A DNA stretch of 64,000 bases from Rhodocyclales bacterium GT-UBC (GTDB lineage Bacteria > Pseudomonadota > Gammaproteobacteria > Burkholderiales > Rhodocyclaceae). The position numbers and the translations under genes are program-made. A model generated the notes under the pieces. The model made no database searches. It was not told the DNA's origin and saw only the letters and a list, made by a program, of their open reading frames with translations. Position 1 is the stretch's first letter; every line of letters starts with the position of its first letter. The stretch lies in contig QXPY01000001.1 of the NCBI GenBank assembly GCA_003583745.1, forward strand, positions 248,001 to 312,000, read 5' to 3'. Below, piece by piece: positions 37,630 through 46,869 of the stretch.

Positions 37630-38073
37630 TTAAAGAATTTCGGTCAGCGCTTCGCGTTGATCGACTTCATCGATGAAGTGGCGGATTTCCGGACTCAAGG
37701 CATCGCGTGAAGAGACCACGCCGATCGGTTTGCCGGAAAAAGGATCGACCACGGGCAGGTGGCGGAAACCGCCTTCAAACATCAGGTGCAGGGCATGGGC
37801 AAAGGGTTTTTCCGGGCTGATGGTTTCGAGTTTTGCAGTCATGATTTGCCCGACCGGCGTGGTTTTGGCGTCCAGACCTTCGGCCACCAGTTTGAAGGCA
37901 ATGTCGCGTTCGGTGCAAATACCGAGCAGCTTGCCGTCGTTTTCATCGACGACGAGGACGGCATCGGCATGGTAAGTCTGCATATGTACGGCGACCGAGA
38001 ACACACTTTTCTCGGGAGTGGAGGTCAGGAAGTCACGATTCTGGATAACTTTGATCACGGCGCGATTCGGCAT
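37630..38073 (-). CDS. CBS-domain pair protein
   Basis: 147 aa, two CBS domains forming one Bateman module (VAVHMQTYHADAVLVVDEND and GFRHLPVVDPFSGKPIGVVS). Such modules bind adenine nucleotides and gate partner proteins. No fused output domain. The ATG at 38073 has GGAGAC upstream. The partner is unknown. Confidence 0.9.
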   Translation of the reverse strand: MPNRAVIKVIQNRDFLTSTPEKSVFSVAVHMQTYHADAVLVVDENDGKLLGICTERDIAFKLVAEGLDAKTTPVGQIMTAKLETISPEKPFAHALHLMFEGGFRHLPVVDPFSGKPIGVVSSRDALSPEIRHFIDEVDQREALTEIL

Positions 38074-38202
38074 GTTTGTCTCCTTGGGTTGGTCATGAAA
38101 ATGACCGCGGTTCGACTCGTGAAGATGACAACAAGTTTCACCAATCGTGATGGTTCCCGATGATGCCTTGGCATGTGAGAATGTGGATAAAGGAGAAAGC
38201 AG

Positions 38203-39531
38203 ATGGCAACCCATGGTCTGGTCAGCAAGCTTCGTTCATTGGTAGGTTCGGATTCCGAACCCGTGTCTCTTACTGCGCGTGGATTGGAACAGCTACGCGT
38301 GCAACTGCGCGAATGTGCCGCCGGCCTGGGGGGCGAGGTTTCTGCCCGGACCCGTGCCGCCCGATTGGCCGAGTCGTATCTGGGTTTGAACGATGAGGGG
38401 CGTTATCGCTTTCTCAAATTGATCGCTTTGGAGTTCGGTCCCGACCCGGCCAAGGTCGAAGCGGCTCACGCTGCCTACCAGGCCGCGGTGGGCAGTTCGG
38501 AACAATGGAAGGCCGAGGCGGCCTTGCGGGCCGCGATGCGCTCCCGGCGCATCCGCATTCTGACCCAGTTCAATGCCATTCCGCAGGGCGTCAAGTTTCT
38601 GGTCGATTTGCGTGCCGACTTGCTGCGCTATCTCGAACGCGATCGCGAGTTGGCCGTGCTCGACCGGGAGCTGGAGTCGCGCCTCACGGCATGGTTCGAT
38701 GTCGGCTTCCTGGAATTGCAGCGGATTACCTGGAACTCTCCGGCAGCCTTGTTGGAAAAGCTGATCGAGTACGAGGCGGTACATGAAATTCGTTCGTGGA
38801 CCGATCTGAAAAATCGCCTGGATTCGGACCGCCGGCTCTATGCCTTTTTCCATCCCAGAATGCCGGCCGAGCCGCTGATTTTCGTCGAGGTGGCCTTGAC
38901 CGATCATTTGGCCGACAACGTTCAGGCGCTGCTGGATGAGCATGCACCGGTATTCGATCATCGCAAGGCAGACACGGCGATTTTCTACTCGATTTCGAAT
39001 ACCCAGGTCGGCTTGCGGGGCGTCTCCTTTGGCAATTTCCTGCTCAAGCGGGTGATCGAGGATCTCAAGCGCGACTTTCCCAAGTTGGCCAATTTCGCCA
39101 CCTTGTCGCCCTTGCCCGGCCTGGCCGCCTGGGTTCGCAAGAATCCTCAGGTACTGGTCGAAGCAGGTCTGGAGCCATCGTTGGAAACACTGTCCAGTTC
39201 GGCATGGGCCGACGACAAAAAAATGGCGCGTGCGCTGCGTGATCCGCTCAGCCGCCTGGCTGCGCGCTATCTGGCCAGTGCCAAACAAGGTGGCGGCGAC
39301 AGCGGTCAGCCCTTCGATCCCGTATCGCGCTTTCACCTGGGCAACGGGGCGCGGGTGGAGCGCATCAATTACCTGGGCGATACGTCAGCCAAGGGCTTTC
39401 GTCAGTCATTCGGCCTGATGGTCAATTACCTTTACTCGCCGGATGATATCGAAACCAACCTTGAGGCATTCGCCGGCAAGGGCACGATCGCCATGTCGGC
39501 CACCGTACGGCGCCTGGCCCGTCCCCGATAA
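38203..39531 (+). CDS. mcd: Malonyl-CoA decarboxylase
   Basis: 442 aa. Converts malonyl-CoA to acetyl-CoA and CO2. N-terminal helical domain (residues 1-150) and a GNAT-like catalytic domain with FFHPRMPAEPLIFVEVALTD, the catalytic-region Ser in FYSISNTQVGLRGVSFGNFL and FHLGNGARVERINYLGD, as in eukaryotic and rhizobial MCD. No malonate transporter or malonyl-CoA synthetase is adjacent, so it may protect against malonyl-CoA imbalance. Start has AAAGGAG upstream. Confidence 0.93.
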   Translation: MATHGLVSKLRSLVGSDSEPVSLTARGLEQLRVQLRECAAGLGGEVSARTRAARLAESYLGLNDEGRYRFLKLIALEFGPDPAKVEAAHAAYQAAVGSSEQWKAEAALRAAMRSRRIRILTQFNAIPQGVKFLVDLRADLLRYLERDRELAVLDRELESRLTAWFDVGFLELQRITWNSPAALLEKLIEYEAVHEIRSWTDLKNRLDSDRRLYAFFHPRMPAEPLIFVEVALTDHLADNVQALLDEHAPVFDHRKADTAIFYSISNTQVGLRGVSFGNFLLKRVIEDLKRDFPKLANFATLSPLPGLAAWVRKNPQVLVEAGLEPSLETLSSSAWADDKKMARALRDPLSRLAARYLASAKQGGGDSGQPFDPVSRFHLGNGARVERINYLGDTSAKGFRQSFGLMVNYLYSPDDIETNLEAFAGKGTIAMSATVRRLARPR

Positions 39532-39544
39532 ACCGTCGGCCGCC

Positions 39545-39856
39545 TTAGCGCGGCCAGCGGTCATGGCCGACGTATTCCTCCCAGCTCAGGAAGCCATCGC
39601 CGTTCTTGTCCCGTTCGTTGAATTTTTCGGCAAAGTAGGGCAGGTGCTCTTCCGCTTCCGAACGCGAGATTCTTCCATCCTTGTCGCTGTCGGCGGCATT
39701 GAACTTCTCCAGCGCCCGTTCCTTGGCCAGGCGGGCGACATCGCCGCGCCGTCCCTCCATATCCAGCTTCGGTACCATGGTTTGGCCGACTGCGATGCGG
39801 CTCGTCGCCAGCACAAGGACGAGCAGGCTGGCAGTACGGAAGCGAGCGGTCTTCAT
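39545..39856 (-). CDS. Secreted EF-hand protein
   Basis: 103 aa. Signal peptide FRTASLLVLVLATSRIAVGQ, then two EF-hand loops: DSDKDGRISRSE and DKNGDGFLSWEE, both with complete calcium ligands. Its ATG overlaps the hemerythrin stop (4 bases), so it is translationally coupled to that gene. Probably a periplasmic calcium-binding protein. Confidence 0.85.
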   Translation of the reverse strand: MKTARFRTASLLVLVLATSRIAVGQTMVPKLDMEGRRGDVARLAKERALEKFNAADSDKDGRISRSEAEEHLPYFAEKFNERDKNGDGFLSWEEYVGHDRWPR

Positions 39857-40257
39857 GCGACGCCCAGTTCGACGAAAAAGGGTTTGTATTGCATGTCTTC
39901 GTAAAGGATATGGTTTTTCCACCAGCGAGTCAGGTATTCGACGAGTTGGGATATTTCGATGATGCCGAGCGTTGCGCCGAAACTGGTTTCGGTGATGACT
40001 TCGCAAAACTGGGTGTGTTCGCCGCGATGTTTGTCCAGACGCGGGAAACCGTGTCGGGTCATGAGCATTTCTTCATGCTCGAAGTGATACATCGCGTATT
40101 GAACCAGTTCGCCGATTACGTCGCCGACCTGTTCCGAATGGCCGGGGTCGCCTGAGCACTCGGAGAGTCGGTTGATCAGCCAGGCGAGATGGCGGTGATG
40201 TTCGTCGAGGATGTTCACGCCGACGCTGTATTCGTCGTGCCAAACGATTTTGGGCAT
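39853..40257 (-). CDS. Bacteriohemerythrin
   Basis: 134 aa, single hemerythrin domain with the di-iron ligands in LDEHHRHLAW, HFEHEEMLM, DKHRGEHTQF and WWKNHILYEDMQ. Cytosolic O2 carrier or sensor. The ATG at 40257 gives the classical start MPKIVWHDEYSVGVNILD; the upstream part of the frame is not hemerythrin-like. Follows the decaheme/porin operon on the same strand after an 82-base gap. Confidence 0.93.
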   Translation of the reverse strand: MPKIVWHDEYSVGVNILDEHHRHLAWLINRLSECSGDPGHSEQVGDVIGELVQYAMYHFEHEEMLMTRHGFPRLDKHRGEHTQFCEVITETSFGATLGIIEISQLVEYLTRWWKNHILYEDMQYKPFFVELGVA

Positions 40258-40339
40258 GGTTTTCGTTGGTGGGGCAATAAAAGAATGGGCATGCAAGCAG
40301 TTTGCACTTTCTAGAATACCCTTCTCTTCCATTGGAATG

Positions 40340-40546
40340 TTATTTCCCGCTTTCAAGAGCGTTGCGTGGAATGCGAGGGGTACCCATCGAGCGCAAGGCT
40401 GCTGCAGCACGGCCCAGGCTGGCACTGACATCCTGTTGGTTGGCGTTGATGCGGGCCAGTTTGCGGTGCAGGTCATGTACAGCGGTGACGTATTCCTTGA
40501 GCGGATTATTCGGCTCGTTTTTGTGGCTGAAGTGGCGATGCGGCAT
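40340..40546 (-). CDS. Small hypothetical protein
   Basis: 68 aa, basic, predicted helical (KEYVTAVHDLHRKLARINAN, then SLGRAAAALRSMG). No signal or domain recognised. Lies 69 bases after the cytochrome b stop; an in-frame TTG at 40591 would extend it by 15 residues. Reality as a gene is uncertain and rests on position and codon usage only. Confidence 0.4.
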   Translation of the reverse strand: MPHRHFSHKNEPNNPLKEYVTAVHDLHRKLARINANQQDVSASLGRAAAALRSMGTPRIPRNALESGK

Positions 40547-40615
40547 GGCGTGTTTCTCGTCCGGATGATGTTCCTTGATGCAGATCAGCAAAAGCCGGGC
40601 CAGGCGGCAAGGAAG

Positions 40616-41413
40616 TCAATAGGCGTGCAGCAGGCGGTTCAGCGGAACGAGCAAACCGATCAGTTGCTGGGCGCTTGCAATGATGATGCTCATCAGGATG
40701 ACGCAACCCAGTACCGGATGGCGATAATTCAACCAGTCCCGGATTTTTTGGCGTGTGGTGCCGGTTTGGGGACGGCGGACGAGGCGGAGCGCGCCGGCGG
40801 GAATGACGACTGCCCGAGGAATTCTCCGGATGCCGCTCAACATCGCCAGGGCGTAATTTTCCCGATGCAGGCGGGAAGCCCAGATTACGCCGGCCAGGTG
40901 GGCAAGTACCAGGCATGCGGTAAGGTGCCCGAGAAAGCTGTGTAGCGGTACCAGCCAGTTTTCCCAGACATCCGGAATGAGCGTGCCGAATGGTCCGAGC
41001 ATTTGTTGGGCGCTATAGGTCAGCAGGCCGAGGAAACTGTTGATCAGTAGCATGCCAAGCAGGGCATAGACCATGGCCGCCCCCATCGGGTTGTGGCTGA
41101 AATGGTATTCGGCATGACCGTGCCAGGCATTCTTCATGTAACGCAACATTTCGCGGGGACTGAAGCGAAAGCTGGAAAAGCGCGCAGCCCCGGGGCCGAA
41201 CAACCCATAGACGATACGCAGCGTGGTAACGGAGAAGACCAGATAGCCGGCGTAGGGGTGCAAGGGAAATTTCTTGTACTTCAGGTAAAGGGTTGCGAAC
41301 GCAAAGGCCAGCAACCAGTGTCCAATCCGTATGGCCGGGTCCCAGACCCGCATTTCGAGATCGCGCCGTTTGCGCCGTTCGGTGTTTTCCAGCATTCGAG
41401 GAGGGAAGGCCAT
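40616..41413 (-). CDS. Membrane cytochrome b (b561/Ni-Fe-hydrogenase type)
   Basis: 265 aa, four or five membrane helices with His residues for two b haems: RIGHWLLAFAFATLYLKYKK, HPYAGYLVFSVTTLRIVYGL, LHSFLGHLTACLVLAHLAGV and the last helix LGCVILMSIIIASAQQLIGL. Such proteins pass electrons between quinones and periplasmic cytochromes. Nine bases after the chemoreceptor gene and in the decaheme/porin operon, so it may be the inner-membrane quinone partner. Met21 (MRVWDPAIRIGHW) is an alternative start. Confidence 0.88.
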   Translation of the reverse strand: MAFPPRMLENTERRKRRDLEMRVWDPAIRIGHWLLAFAFATLYLKYKKFPLHPYAGYLVFSVTTLRIVYGLFGPGAARFSSFRFSPREMLRYMKNAWHGHAEYHFSHNPMGAAMVYALLGMLLINSFLGLLTYSAQQMLGPFGTLIPDVWENWLVPLHSFLGHLTACLVLAHLAGVIWASRLHRENYALAMLSGIRRIPRAVVIPAGALRLVRRPQTGTTRQKIRDWLNYRHPVLGCVILMSIIIASAQQLIGLLVPLNRLLHAY

Positions 41414-41422
41414 ATGGCTTGC

Positions 41423-43084
41423 TCAAGTCTTGAAACGACCCAGTTCCTGTTCCAGATTCTGGGCCAGTTCGCTTAGCGCCAGGGTGGACTGGTTCATGCC
41501 CTGGATGGCGTGGCCATTATCGCGAGCCAGTCCGGCGATCGATTCGACCTGGGTTGCGATATGGCTGGAGGCAATTTGTTGTTGTTCGGTGGCCTCGCCG
41601 ATCTCGTTCATGCCCATTACGACTTTGTCTACAGCAAGGGACGCCGAGTCGAGAACATTGGCGACGGCTTCCATCGATCCGTGGCTCGATGCCAAAACCG
41701 CCATACCGCTGTGCAGCGCTTGCCGGACACGATCCGACTCGCTGGTGAGCGAACGGGTAATCGAGTCGATTTCGCTTGCCGAGCGGTTCGACTTTTCCGC
41801 CAGCTTGCGAACCTCATCGGCGACGACGGCGAAGCCGCGTCCCATGTCGCCGGCTCGGGCTGCCTCGATCGAGGCGTTGAGCGCCAGGAGATTGGTCTGG
41901 TCGGCAATTTCCTTGACCTCACGCGTCATCTTGGTAATCGATGCCGTACTGGTTACGAAGTGCTCGACTGTCTGCGCAATCTCTTCAACAGCAGTTTCGA
42001 CCCGACTGATCTGGCATTGCAATTGGCCCAGGCTTTCCTTGCCTTCGATTGTCCGGTTCTGGCTCTCGCGAGAGAGCGACTGAACTTGCTGGCAAGACTG
42101 GCCGACGCTGGTCACGGTTGCCGTGATTTCATCGAGCGATTGGGCGGCGGCTTCGGATTCCCGCGTCTGGGCGGCAGAGCCATTGCTTACCAGATCGCTT
42201 TGCGTCTGCAGCTGACGGGCCGAGTCGGCCACATCGCGTGCGGTGCCGTTGATGCGCGTGATCAGGGTCTGCAATTTGCCCATCATGGCGTTGAAGGCTG
42301 CCGAGGCCTCGCCGATTTCATCGCCACCGCGTACGGGCAGGCGGCTGCGCAGGTCGCCGTCACCGCTGGCGATGGCTTTCAGGTTGCTGGCCATCACCGC
42401 AAGAGGTTGGGTAACGAAGCTGCGGACGAACAAGTAAATGAAAAGCAGCAGAGGCAGGGAAATCAACAGTGTTGCGCCGATCAGCGCCAGGCGCGACTCG
42501 TCGATGGTCTCATCGAGGTCGGCCAGGGATATCTTCATCGACACCGCACCGAGAATCTCGAATTCCTTGGCTTCTTCGTGGCATTCCAAACAATTCCGCC
42601 CGAGGTAGTTCTTCGAGGCGATGGCCGGGAAAATGGCGATCAGAACGTGGCCGTGATGCGGGTCGATGGCTTCTTCGAACAGCGGCTTGCCATTTTCGAG
42701 CACGCTTTTCTCCCGTGCATCGGGATTCATCGAGATTTCGTCGCCGTCGCCCATTTCATGAATTACCGTCGGCCCGCGCAGGATGCGCAGATCCTTGATG
42801 GCTTCCGACTGACGGACCTGGTCGTAGTAAATGTGCCGTTTCTTGATGGTCTTGGTGACCTTCATGAACAGCAGGTTGGCCATGGTCATCTGGTTTACGC
42901 TCATGGCCAGATCGTGAGCTTGATGTACGGCCAGATTGCGTTGTTGATGGACCGTCCAGACAATCATGCTGCCCCAGGCAAGACACAGCATGGCGCCAAT
43001 GCAGGCGACCAGGCGCAACCATATCTTGAAATTGTACAAACGAGCGAGCAGGTGCTGTGCCCGGTTGATGAATTGGTGCAGCAT
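41423..43084 (-). CDS. Methyl-accepting chemotaxis protein with periplasmic haem-c motif
   Basis: 553 aa. Membrane segment 1 near residues 22-45, periplasmic domain about 46-200 containing [17 protein letters not shown]: a CxxCH haem-c attachment site at residues 165-169, with [15 protein letters not shown] after it. Membrane segment 2 ([20 protein letters not shown]), HAMP, then the MCP signalling domain with hairpin tip [20 protein letters not shown]-type sequence ([20 protein letters not shown]). Expected to sense redox or ligands at a covalently bound haem. ATG at 43084 with GGAG upstream. Lies between porin and cytochrome b genes. Confidence 0.9.
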   Translation of the reverse strand: MLHQFINRAQHLLARLYNFKIWLRLVACIGAMLCLAWGSMIVWTVHQQRNLAVHQAHDLAMSVNQMTMANLLFMKVTKTIKKRHIYYDQVRQSEAIKDLRILRGPTVIHEMGDGDEISMNPDAREKSVLENGKPLFEEAIDPHHGHVLIAIFPAIASKNYLGRNCLECHEEAKEFEILGAVSMKISLADLDETIDESRLALIGATLLISLPLLLFIYLFVRSFVTQPLAVMASNLKAIASGDGDLRSRLPVRGGDEIGEASAAFNAMMGKLQTLITRINGTARDVADSARQLQTQSDLVSNGSAAQTRESEAAAQSLDEITATVTSVGQSCQQVQSLSRESQNRTIEGKESLGQLQCQISRVETAVEEIAQTVEHFVTSTASITKMTREVKEIADQTNLLALNASIEAARAGDMGRGFAVVADEVRKLAEKSNRSASEIDSITRSLTSESDRVRQALHSGMAVLASSHGSMEAVANVLDSASLAVDKVVMGMNEIGEATEQQQIASSHIATQVESIAGLARDNGHAIQGMNQSTLALSELAQNLEQELGRFKT

Positions 43085-43100
43085 GATTGACTCCAATGGC

Positions 43101-45263
43101 TCAGCGGAAGGCGTAGCTGACTGAAATGCCGAGGAAATGAACGGTTTCGTTCGGGTTCTGGAAGATCACCGTGCCGTCGGTATAAACATAGGGTCCCGAC
43201 GACGCTGTGCCATTCCAGGTCCAGTCGTCCGTTTTGCGATGGTCTCGGATGTAGTCCAGGCGCAGCTTGATGTCCTTGCTCAAGGCGTAGCGACCAAACA
43301 GCTTGAAGGTCGTTTGATCGTAGGTGATGTCAGGCAGGGGCGACGAGGCCGCAGCACCGCCCTGGTTGTAGGTGCTCCGATCATGCGCGACGGTCAGGTC
43401 GGCGCCGACATCGATCCTGGACGTTAGCTTGCCGCGCAGGCCGGCGCCGATCATCTGGACACGATTGACAATGCCCGATGTCCACAAGGTGGCCACGCTG
43501 TTGCCGGTAGCCTGATCCATCGAGGTGACGCTGCGCGATACCCAACTGTTGAGACGCCAGGCATCGTTGATCGACCAGGCGGCATCGATCGAGTAGAGCT
43601 GCGCGCTACCCTGGCGGGGGCCGATGTCGAGCGAGTCGCGGCCGGCACCGTAGTTGTCTCGGGAGCTCTCGACACCGAATTGCAGCGTAAGCGGTTCGAC
43701 CGGACTCCAGTCGCTGAGCAGGCGGATCTTGTCGCGCTTGCGGTCGCCGATGTAGATCGGCTGCAGACGGTTGGAGTAGGAGGTGCCGCTGTTGAAGGTG
43801 CCGGTGGTGGCGTTCCAGGTCTGCAAGTTCCGGTAGTCGGAGCCATCGCGGTTGCTATGGATGAAGGATAGCGATCCGCTCAGCTCGTCGGCCAAGGCTT
43901 TGGACAGTTCGGCGCGATAGGAGACTTCGTCCGTGCGGTCGCGATAGCCGACGACGCGGACGCCGGCCATCGAATGTTCCTTTTGCTCGAGATCGATGCC
44001 GCCGGTGGCGCGGAAGCCGGCCGGCAACTGGTAGCTGGCTTCCAGTTTGCCGGAGATGACTTTCAGCGAACGTGGCTCGTTGAAACCATCGGTCGTCGAC
44101 GTGGTGCTGGTCACGGTGATGTAGCGCACGACCGGCGTGCGGTCGTGGCGATCCTCGTAACGGAAGTTGCCGAGCAAGGAAAGATCGCTATTGGGGCGGG
44201 AGCTGACACCGAGATTGACCAGCGTCGTTTCGATGCGCCCACCCAGGTCGCTGCGTCCGGAAAGGTTCAGGCCGCCGGCCGGATTGGCGCCGCTGGTTGG
44301 CCCGGGAACGCCGACGAAACCATCGGTTTGGTAGGCGTTGGTGTGCGACAGTTTGAAGGTGCCGCGGGTCCGGTCGGTGAATTGATAGCCGCCCGTCAGA
44401 TGGAATTGATGGGCGAAATTGTCCGGTGCCAGGGCAATCACCGAAAACGGGATGGCCGGTCCGGCTGCGGTGCGCAGGGCGGCATCGCCACCGGCGACAT
44501 TGAGCTGGCTGTTCGCGTTCTGGTACCAGGAACCATAGTAGCCCCCCGAGAGTTGCAGGCGTTCACCGGTGTAGTTGAGAAGCAGATCAAGCTGTCGGGT
44601 CGTCGAGTCGATCGGTTCGATCAGGAACTCCTGAGCGCCACCGGTGCCGCGACCGAACAATCGTTCCCCTTTCTTTTCCTGATTCTGGAAGAGGAAGCGC
44701 AGTTCCAGTTCGGAATTGAACAGATGGGTGAAACCGAGCTTGGCGCCGAGGCGCTCGGTATGCAGATCATTCAGCGTGTTGCTCGCGACAGTTTGTTGCC
44801 CTGAAGTGTTGGCATAGGACAGGTTATGGCTGCCACCGCCCTGCAGGCGGCTGCGCACGTCGTAGGGCGTATAGCGGGTGATCTGGTCGAACTCGGCGAA
44901 ATAGCGCCATTGTCCCTGGCGCTCGTGCTCGATGCGGAATTCGGCTTGCGGAATGCCGAGATTGCGTGCTTCGCTGCGGAACCAGGTGCCGGTGCTTTCG
45001 TCACGGCGGACGATTGAAAATTCGCCGAGGCCGATATAACCCTGCTTGTGCAGGCCGTTGTAGGTGCCAAAGCGTTGGTTGTCGCCGCTGACGCTGCCGA
45101 CGCCGAGCGTGATTTCGCTGCCCGGTGTGATCAGGCGCAAGGTCTCCTCGCTCAGATCTTCATCGAAGACAGCGCTGGCGCTACTCGAGAAGGCGATGGC
45201 GATGGCGATCACCGAAGCCTTGAGCGGCAGGTGATGGGCTGCTTTCCGGTTTTGATAATTCAT
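43101..45263 (-). CDS. MtrB/PioB-type outer-membrane beta-barrel porin
   Basis: 720 aa. Signal peptide ending FSSSASA, then a large barrel with many alternating amphipathic strands (for example [20 protein letters not shown]) and a C-terminal [13 protein letters not shown]. MtrB/PioB/MtoB family members sheath a decaheme cytochrome and carry electrons through the outer membrane. No Cys is present, so the N-terminal CxxC of Shewanella MtrB is missing. The ends differ from the classic terminal Phe by one Arg. Fifteen bases after the decaheme gene. Confidence 0.9.
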   Translation of the reverse strand: MNYQNRKAAHHLPLKASVIAIAIAFSSSASAVFDEDLSEETLRLITPGSEITLGVGSVSGDNQRFGTYNGLHKQGYIGLGEFSIVRRDESTGTWFRSEARNLGIPQAEFRIEHERQGQWRYFAEFDQITRYTPYDVRSRLQGGGSHNLSYANTSGQQTVASNTLNDLHTERLGAKLGFTHLFNSELELRFLFQNQEKKGERLFGRGTGGAQEFLIEPIDSTTRQLDLLLNYTGERLQLSGGYYGSWYQNANSQLNVAGGDAALRTAAGPAIPFSVIALAPDNFAHQFHLTGGYQFTDRTRGTFKLSHTNAYQTDGFVGVPGPTSGANPAGGLNLSGRSDLGGRIETTLVNLGVSSRPNSDLSLLGNFRYEDRHDRTPVVRYITVTSTTSTTDGFNEPRSLKVISGKLEASYQLPAGFRATGGIDLEQKEHSMAGVRVVGYRDRTDEVSYRAELSKALADELSGSLSFIHSNRDGSDYRNLQTWNATTGTFNSGTSYSNRLQPIYIGDRKRDKIRLLSDWSPVEPLTLQFGVESSRDNYGAGRDSLDIGPRQGSAQLYSIDAAWSINDAWRLNSWVSRSVTSMDQATGNSVATLWTSGIVNRVQMIGAGLRGKLTSRIDVGADLTVAHDRSTYNQGGAAASSPLPDITYDQTTFKLFGRYALSKDIKLRLDYIRDHRKTDDWTWNGTASSGPYVYTDGTVIFQNPNETVHFLGISVSYAFR

Positions 45264-45278
45264 TGTCGTAGTCCTCGA

Positions 45279-46277
45279 TCAGCGGCGGAAAGTCCGCTCG
45301 TTGCCCACATTGGCCGGGTTGTTCGAGCCATGGGTGTTGGTATGGCAGTTCAGGCAGGAGCGACCCATGGTGATGCCCTTGGTCTTGGTCGCATTGCTGT
45401 TGCCGCTGCCAAATCCGGGAATGCCGCCCTGATGGGTGCTGGGTTCGTGACACTGCTGGCAGAGGAAGGGCGGACGCTTCTTGAGGAGGTTGTCGATCGA
45501 GGAACCGTGTGGGTTGTGGCAGATGGTGCAGTCTTCGGCCGGTTCGTGCTTGCGGACGAAGGGGCCGCGCTTTTCCATGTGGCAGGTGAAGCAGGTGTCG
45601 GCGACGCTGTCGCGTTGCATCAGCTTCGGACCGGCGGAACCATGCGAGGCGTGACAGTCCGAGCAGACGATCTTGCCTTCAAGGATGGGGTGGTGGGACT
45701 GCTTGTTGGCAAGGACGCGCTGCTCCTTGTGGCAGGTGAAGCAGACTTCCGGCTGTGTTGCCTTGTCGCGTACCTTGTCGTGCTCGGCATGCAGTTGGTG
45801 GCAGGAGGTGCACGGTACGTTGCGGGCGGAGTGAATGCTGCCGGACCAGTGGATGAACTTGCCTCCCTTGTGGCAGTTGGCGCAGATCGCGTTGTGCCCT
45901 TCGATGTTGTTCTGCGTTTTCTTGCCGAACGGAAAGGTTGGTAGCGGGCGGTCCTGGCCGCTCTTCGGCTTGATGTGCGACTCGCTTTCGCCGTGGCATC
46001 CGGCGCAATTCGGCAGGCGGCTGTCGGAGCGGGTGCCGTGGCGAGTCTTCCCGATACTGAGAACGGGGTTGCTTTCATTCTCATCGTGGCAACGCGTGCA
46101 TTTTGCGTCGCCTTCGAGAAGGATGTCCTTCCTTGCCGATGCCTTTGTTTCTTGGCCATGTGCGCTTTGACCACCTATAAGGATGGTGAGCGACAGCAAG
46201 GCGAATATGCCGAAGGAAAGGATTCGGCTTCTCGAATTCAGGAAAAACGTGTTTCCTGATCCATTTATTTTCATCAT
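45279..46277 (-). CDS. Periplasmic decaheme cytochrome c, MtrA/PioA/DmsE type
   Basis: 332 aa. Signal peptide ILSFGIFALLSLTILIGGQS, then ten CxxCH motifs in order: CTRCH, CAGCH, CANCH, CTSCH, CFTCH, CSDCH, CFTCH, CTICH, CQQCH, CLNCH. The family plugs into the MtrB-type barrel and spans the outer membrane as a haem wire. Relatives work in Fe(II) oxidation (PioA, MtoA), Fe(III) reduction (MtrA) and DMSO reduction (DmsE). No surface MtrC-like cytochrome is seen in the window, so the pair resembles PioAB/MtoAB most in composition. Direction of electron flow is unknown. Confidence 0.95.
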   Translation of the reverse strand: MMKINGSGNTFFLNSRSRILSFGIFALLSLTILIGGQSAHGQETKASARKDILLEGDAKCTRCHDENESNPVLSIGKTRHGTRSDSRLPNCAGCHGESESHIKPKSGQDRPLPTFPFGKKTQNNIEGHNAICANCHKGGKFIHWSGSIHSARNVPCTSCHQLHAEHDKVRDKATQPEVCFTCHKEQRVLANKQSHHPILEGKIVCSDCHASHGSAGPKLMQRDSVADTCFTCHMEKRGPFVRKHEPAEDCTICHNPHGSSIDNLLKKRPPFLCQQCHEPSTHQGGIPGFGSGNSNATKTKGITMGRSCLNCHTNTHGSNNPANVGNERTFRR

Positions 46278-46304
46278 TATTTACCCCCGTGACCCGATGA
46301 TTTT

Positions 46305-46631
46305 TTAACGGCTGAGAATCCACTGGACGACGTTCTTGATTTCAGCGGCATCCTTGGTTTTGATTTGTTCGTGGTCTTCTTCTTCACCCTCGATCTTCAC
46401 CTTGGGCGAGGTCGTGATATGGGTGGTGATTTTTTGCTCGGCATCGGCCTTCCCCTTGTATTTGGCGGCGATGTCCTTGTATGCCGGGCCATCTTTTTTC
46501 TTGTCGATGGTGTGGCATTTGAAGCAGCGGCTCTTGCGGGCCAGGGCTTCGGCAGCAGCCTCGTCCATGGCGTAGCTCGGTGCGGCACCGGCCAGGCTGG
46601 CGAGGAGACAGATCGGGATCAGTGTTTTCAA
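46305..46631 (-). CDS. Periplasmic monoheme cytochrome c (class I)
   Basis: 108 aa. Signal peptide PICLLASLAGAAPSYA, haem site RCFKCHTIDKKKDGPAYKDI near residue 36, and VVQWILSR at the end. An acidic/basic insert (KVKIEGEEEDHEQIKTKD) replaces the usual Met-ligand loop, so the distal ligand is not obvious. TTG start with GGAG upstream. First gene of the decaheme operon, 27 bases before it; a shuttle like MtoD is a reasonable role. Confidence 0.88.
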   Translation of the reverse strand: MKTLIPICLLASLAGAAPSYAMDEAAAEALARKSRCFKCHTIDKKKDGPAYKDIAAKYKGKADAEQKITTHITTSPKVKIEGEEEDHEQIKTKDAAEIKNVVQWILSR

Positions 46632-46679
46632 AATCGACTCCGGAATTCTCAGTTGCAGGAAGTGTTCGCGGAATCTGTC

Positions 46680-46695
46680 TGCAGATAGCGTGCCA
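46680..46695 (-). promoter_or_regulatory. Sigma-54-like promoter of the decaheme/porin operon
   Basis: On the minus strand TGGCAC GCTAT CTGCA: perfect -24 element including the following G, correct GG-N10-GC spacing, one mismatch in the -12 element. Predicted start near 46669, 38 bases before the cytochrome TTG. The gap 46632-46869 otherwise holds only a doubtful 66-codon frame (46649-46849, minus). Confidence 0.55.
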
Positions 46696-46869
46696 GGATG
46701 GCCGGTTGCCGTCTTGCTTTCCCGTAACTGGTAAAGGGTGGCGTGGGCCTCGGCTTATCTTGCGCACCGGCTTTCTGGCCAAGCGCCCGGGCGAATGCGA
46801 TCGCCCCTTCCGGCCGCTCTTCAATCAGAGGCCGTCCGGTCCGGGGCATTTGTGTTCACTGGCGGCGTA

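Noticed and set aside
41510-43090. 526-codon plus-strand frame opposite the chemoreceptor
   Set aside because: Composition is that of a shadow frame and the chemoreceptor has all expected domains.
46649-46849. 66-codon minus-strand frame between bioB and the monoheme cytochrome gene
   Set aside because: No domain, no RBS, and it covers the predicted sigma-54 promoter of the conduit operon. It could be real only if that promoter is wrong.
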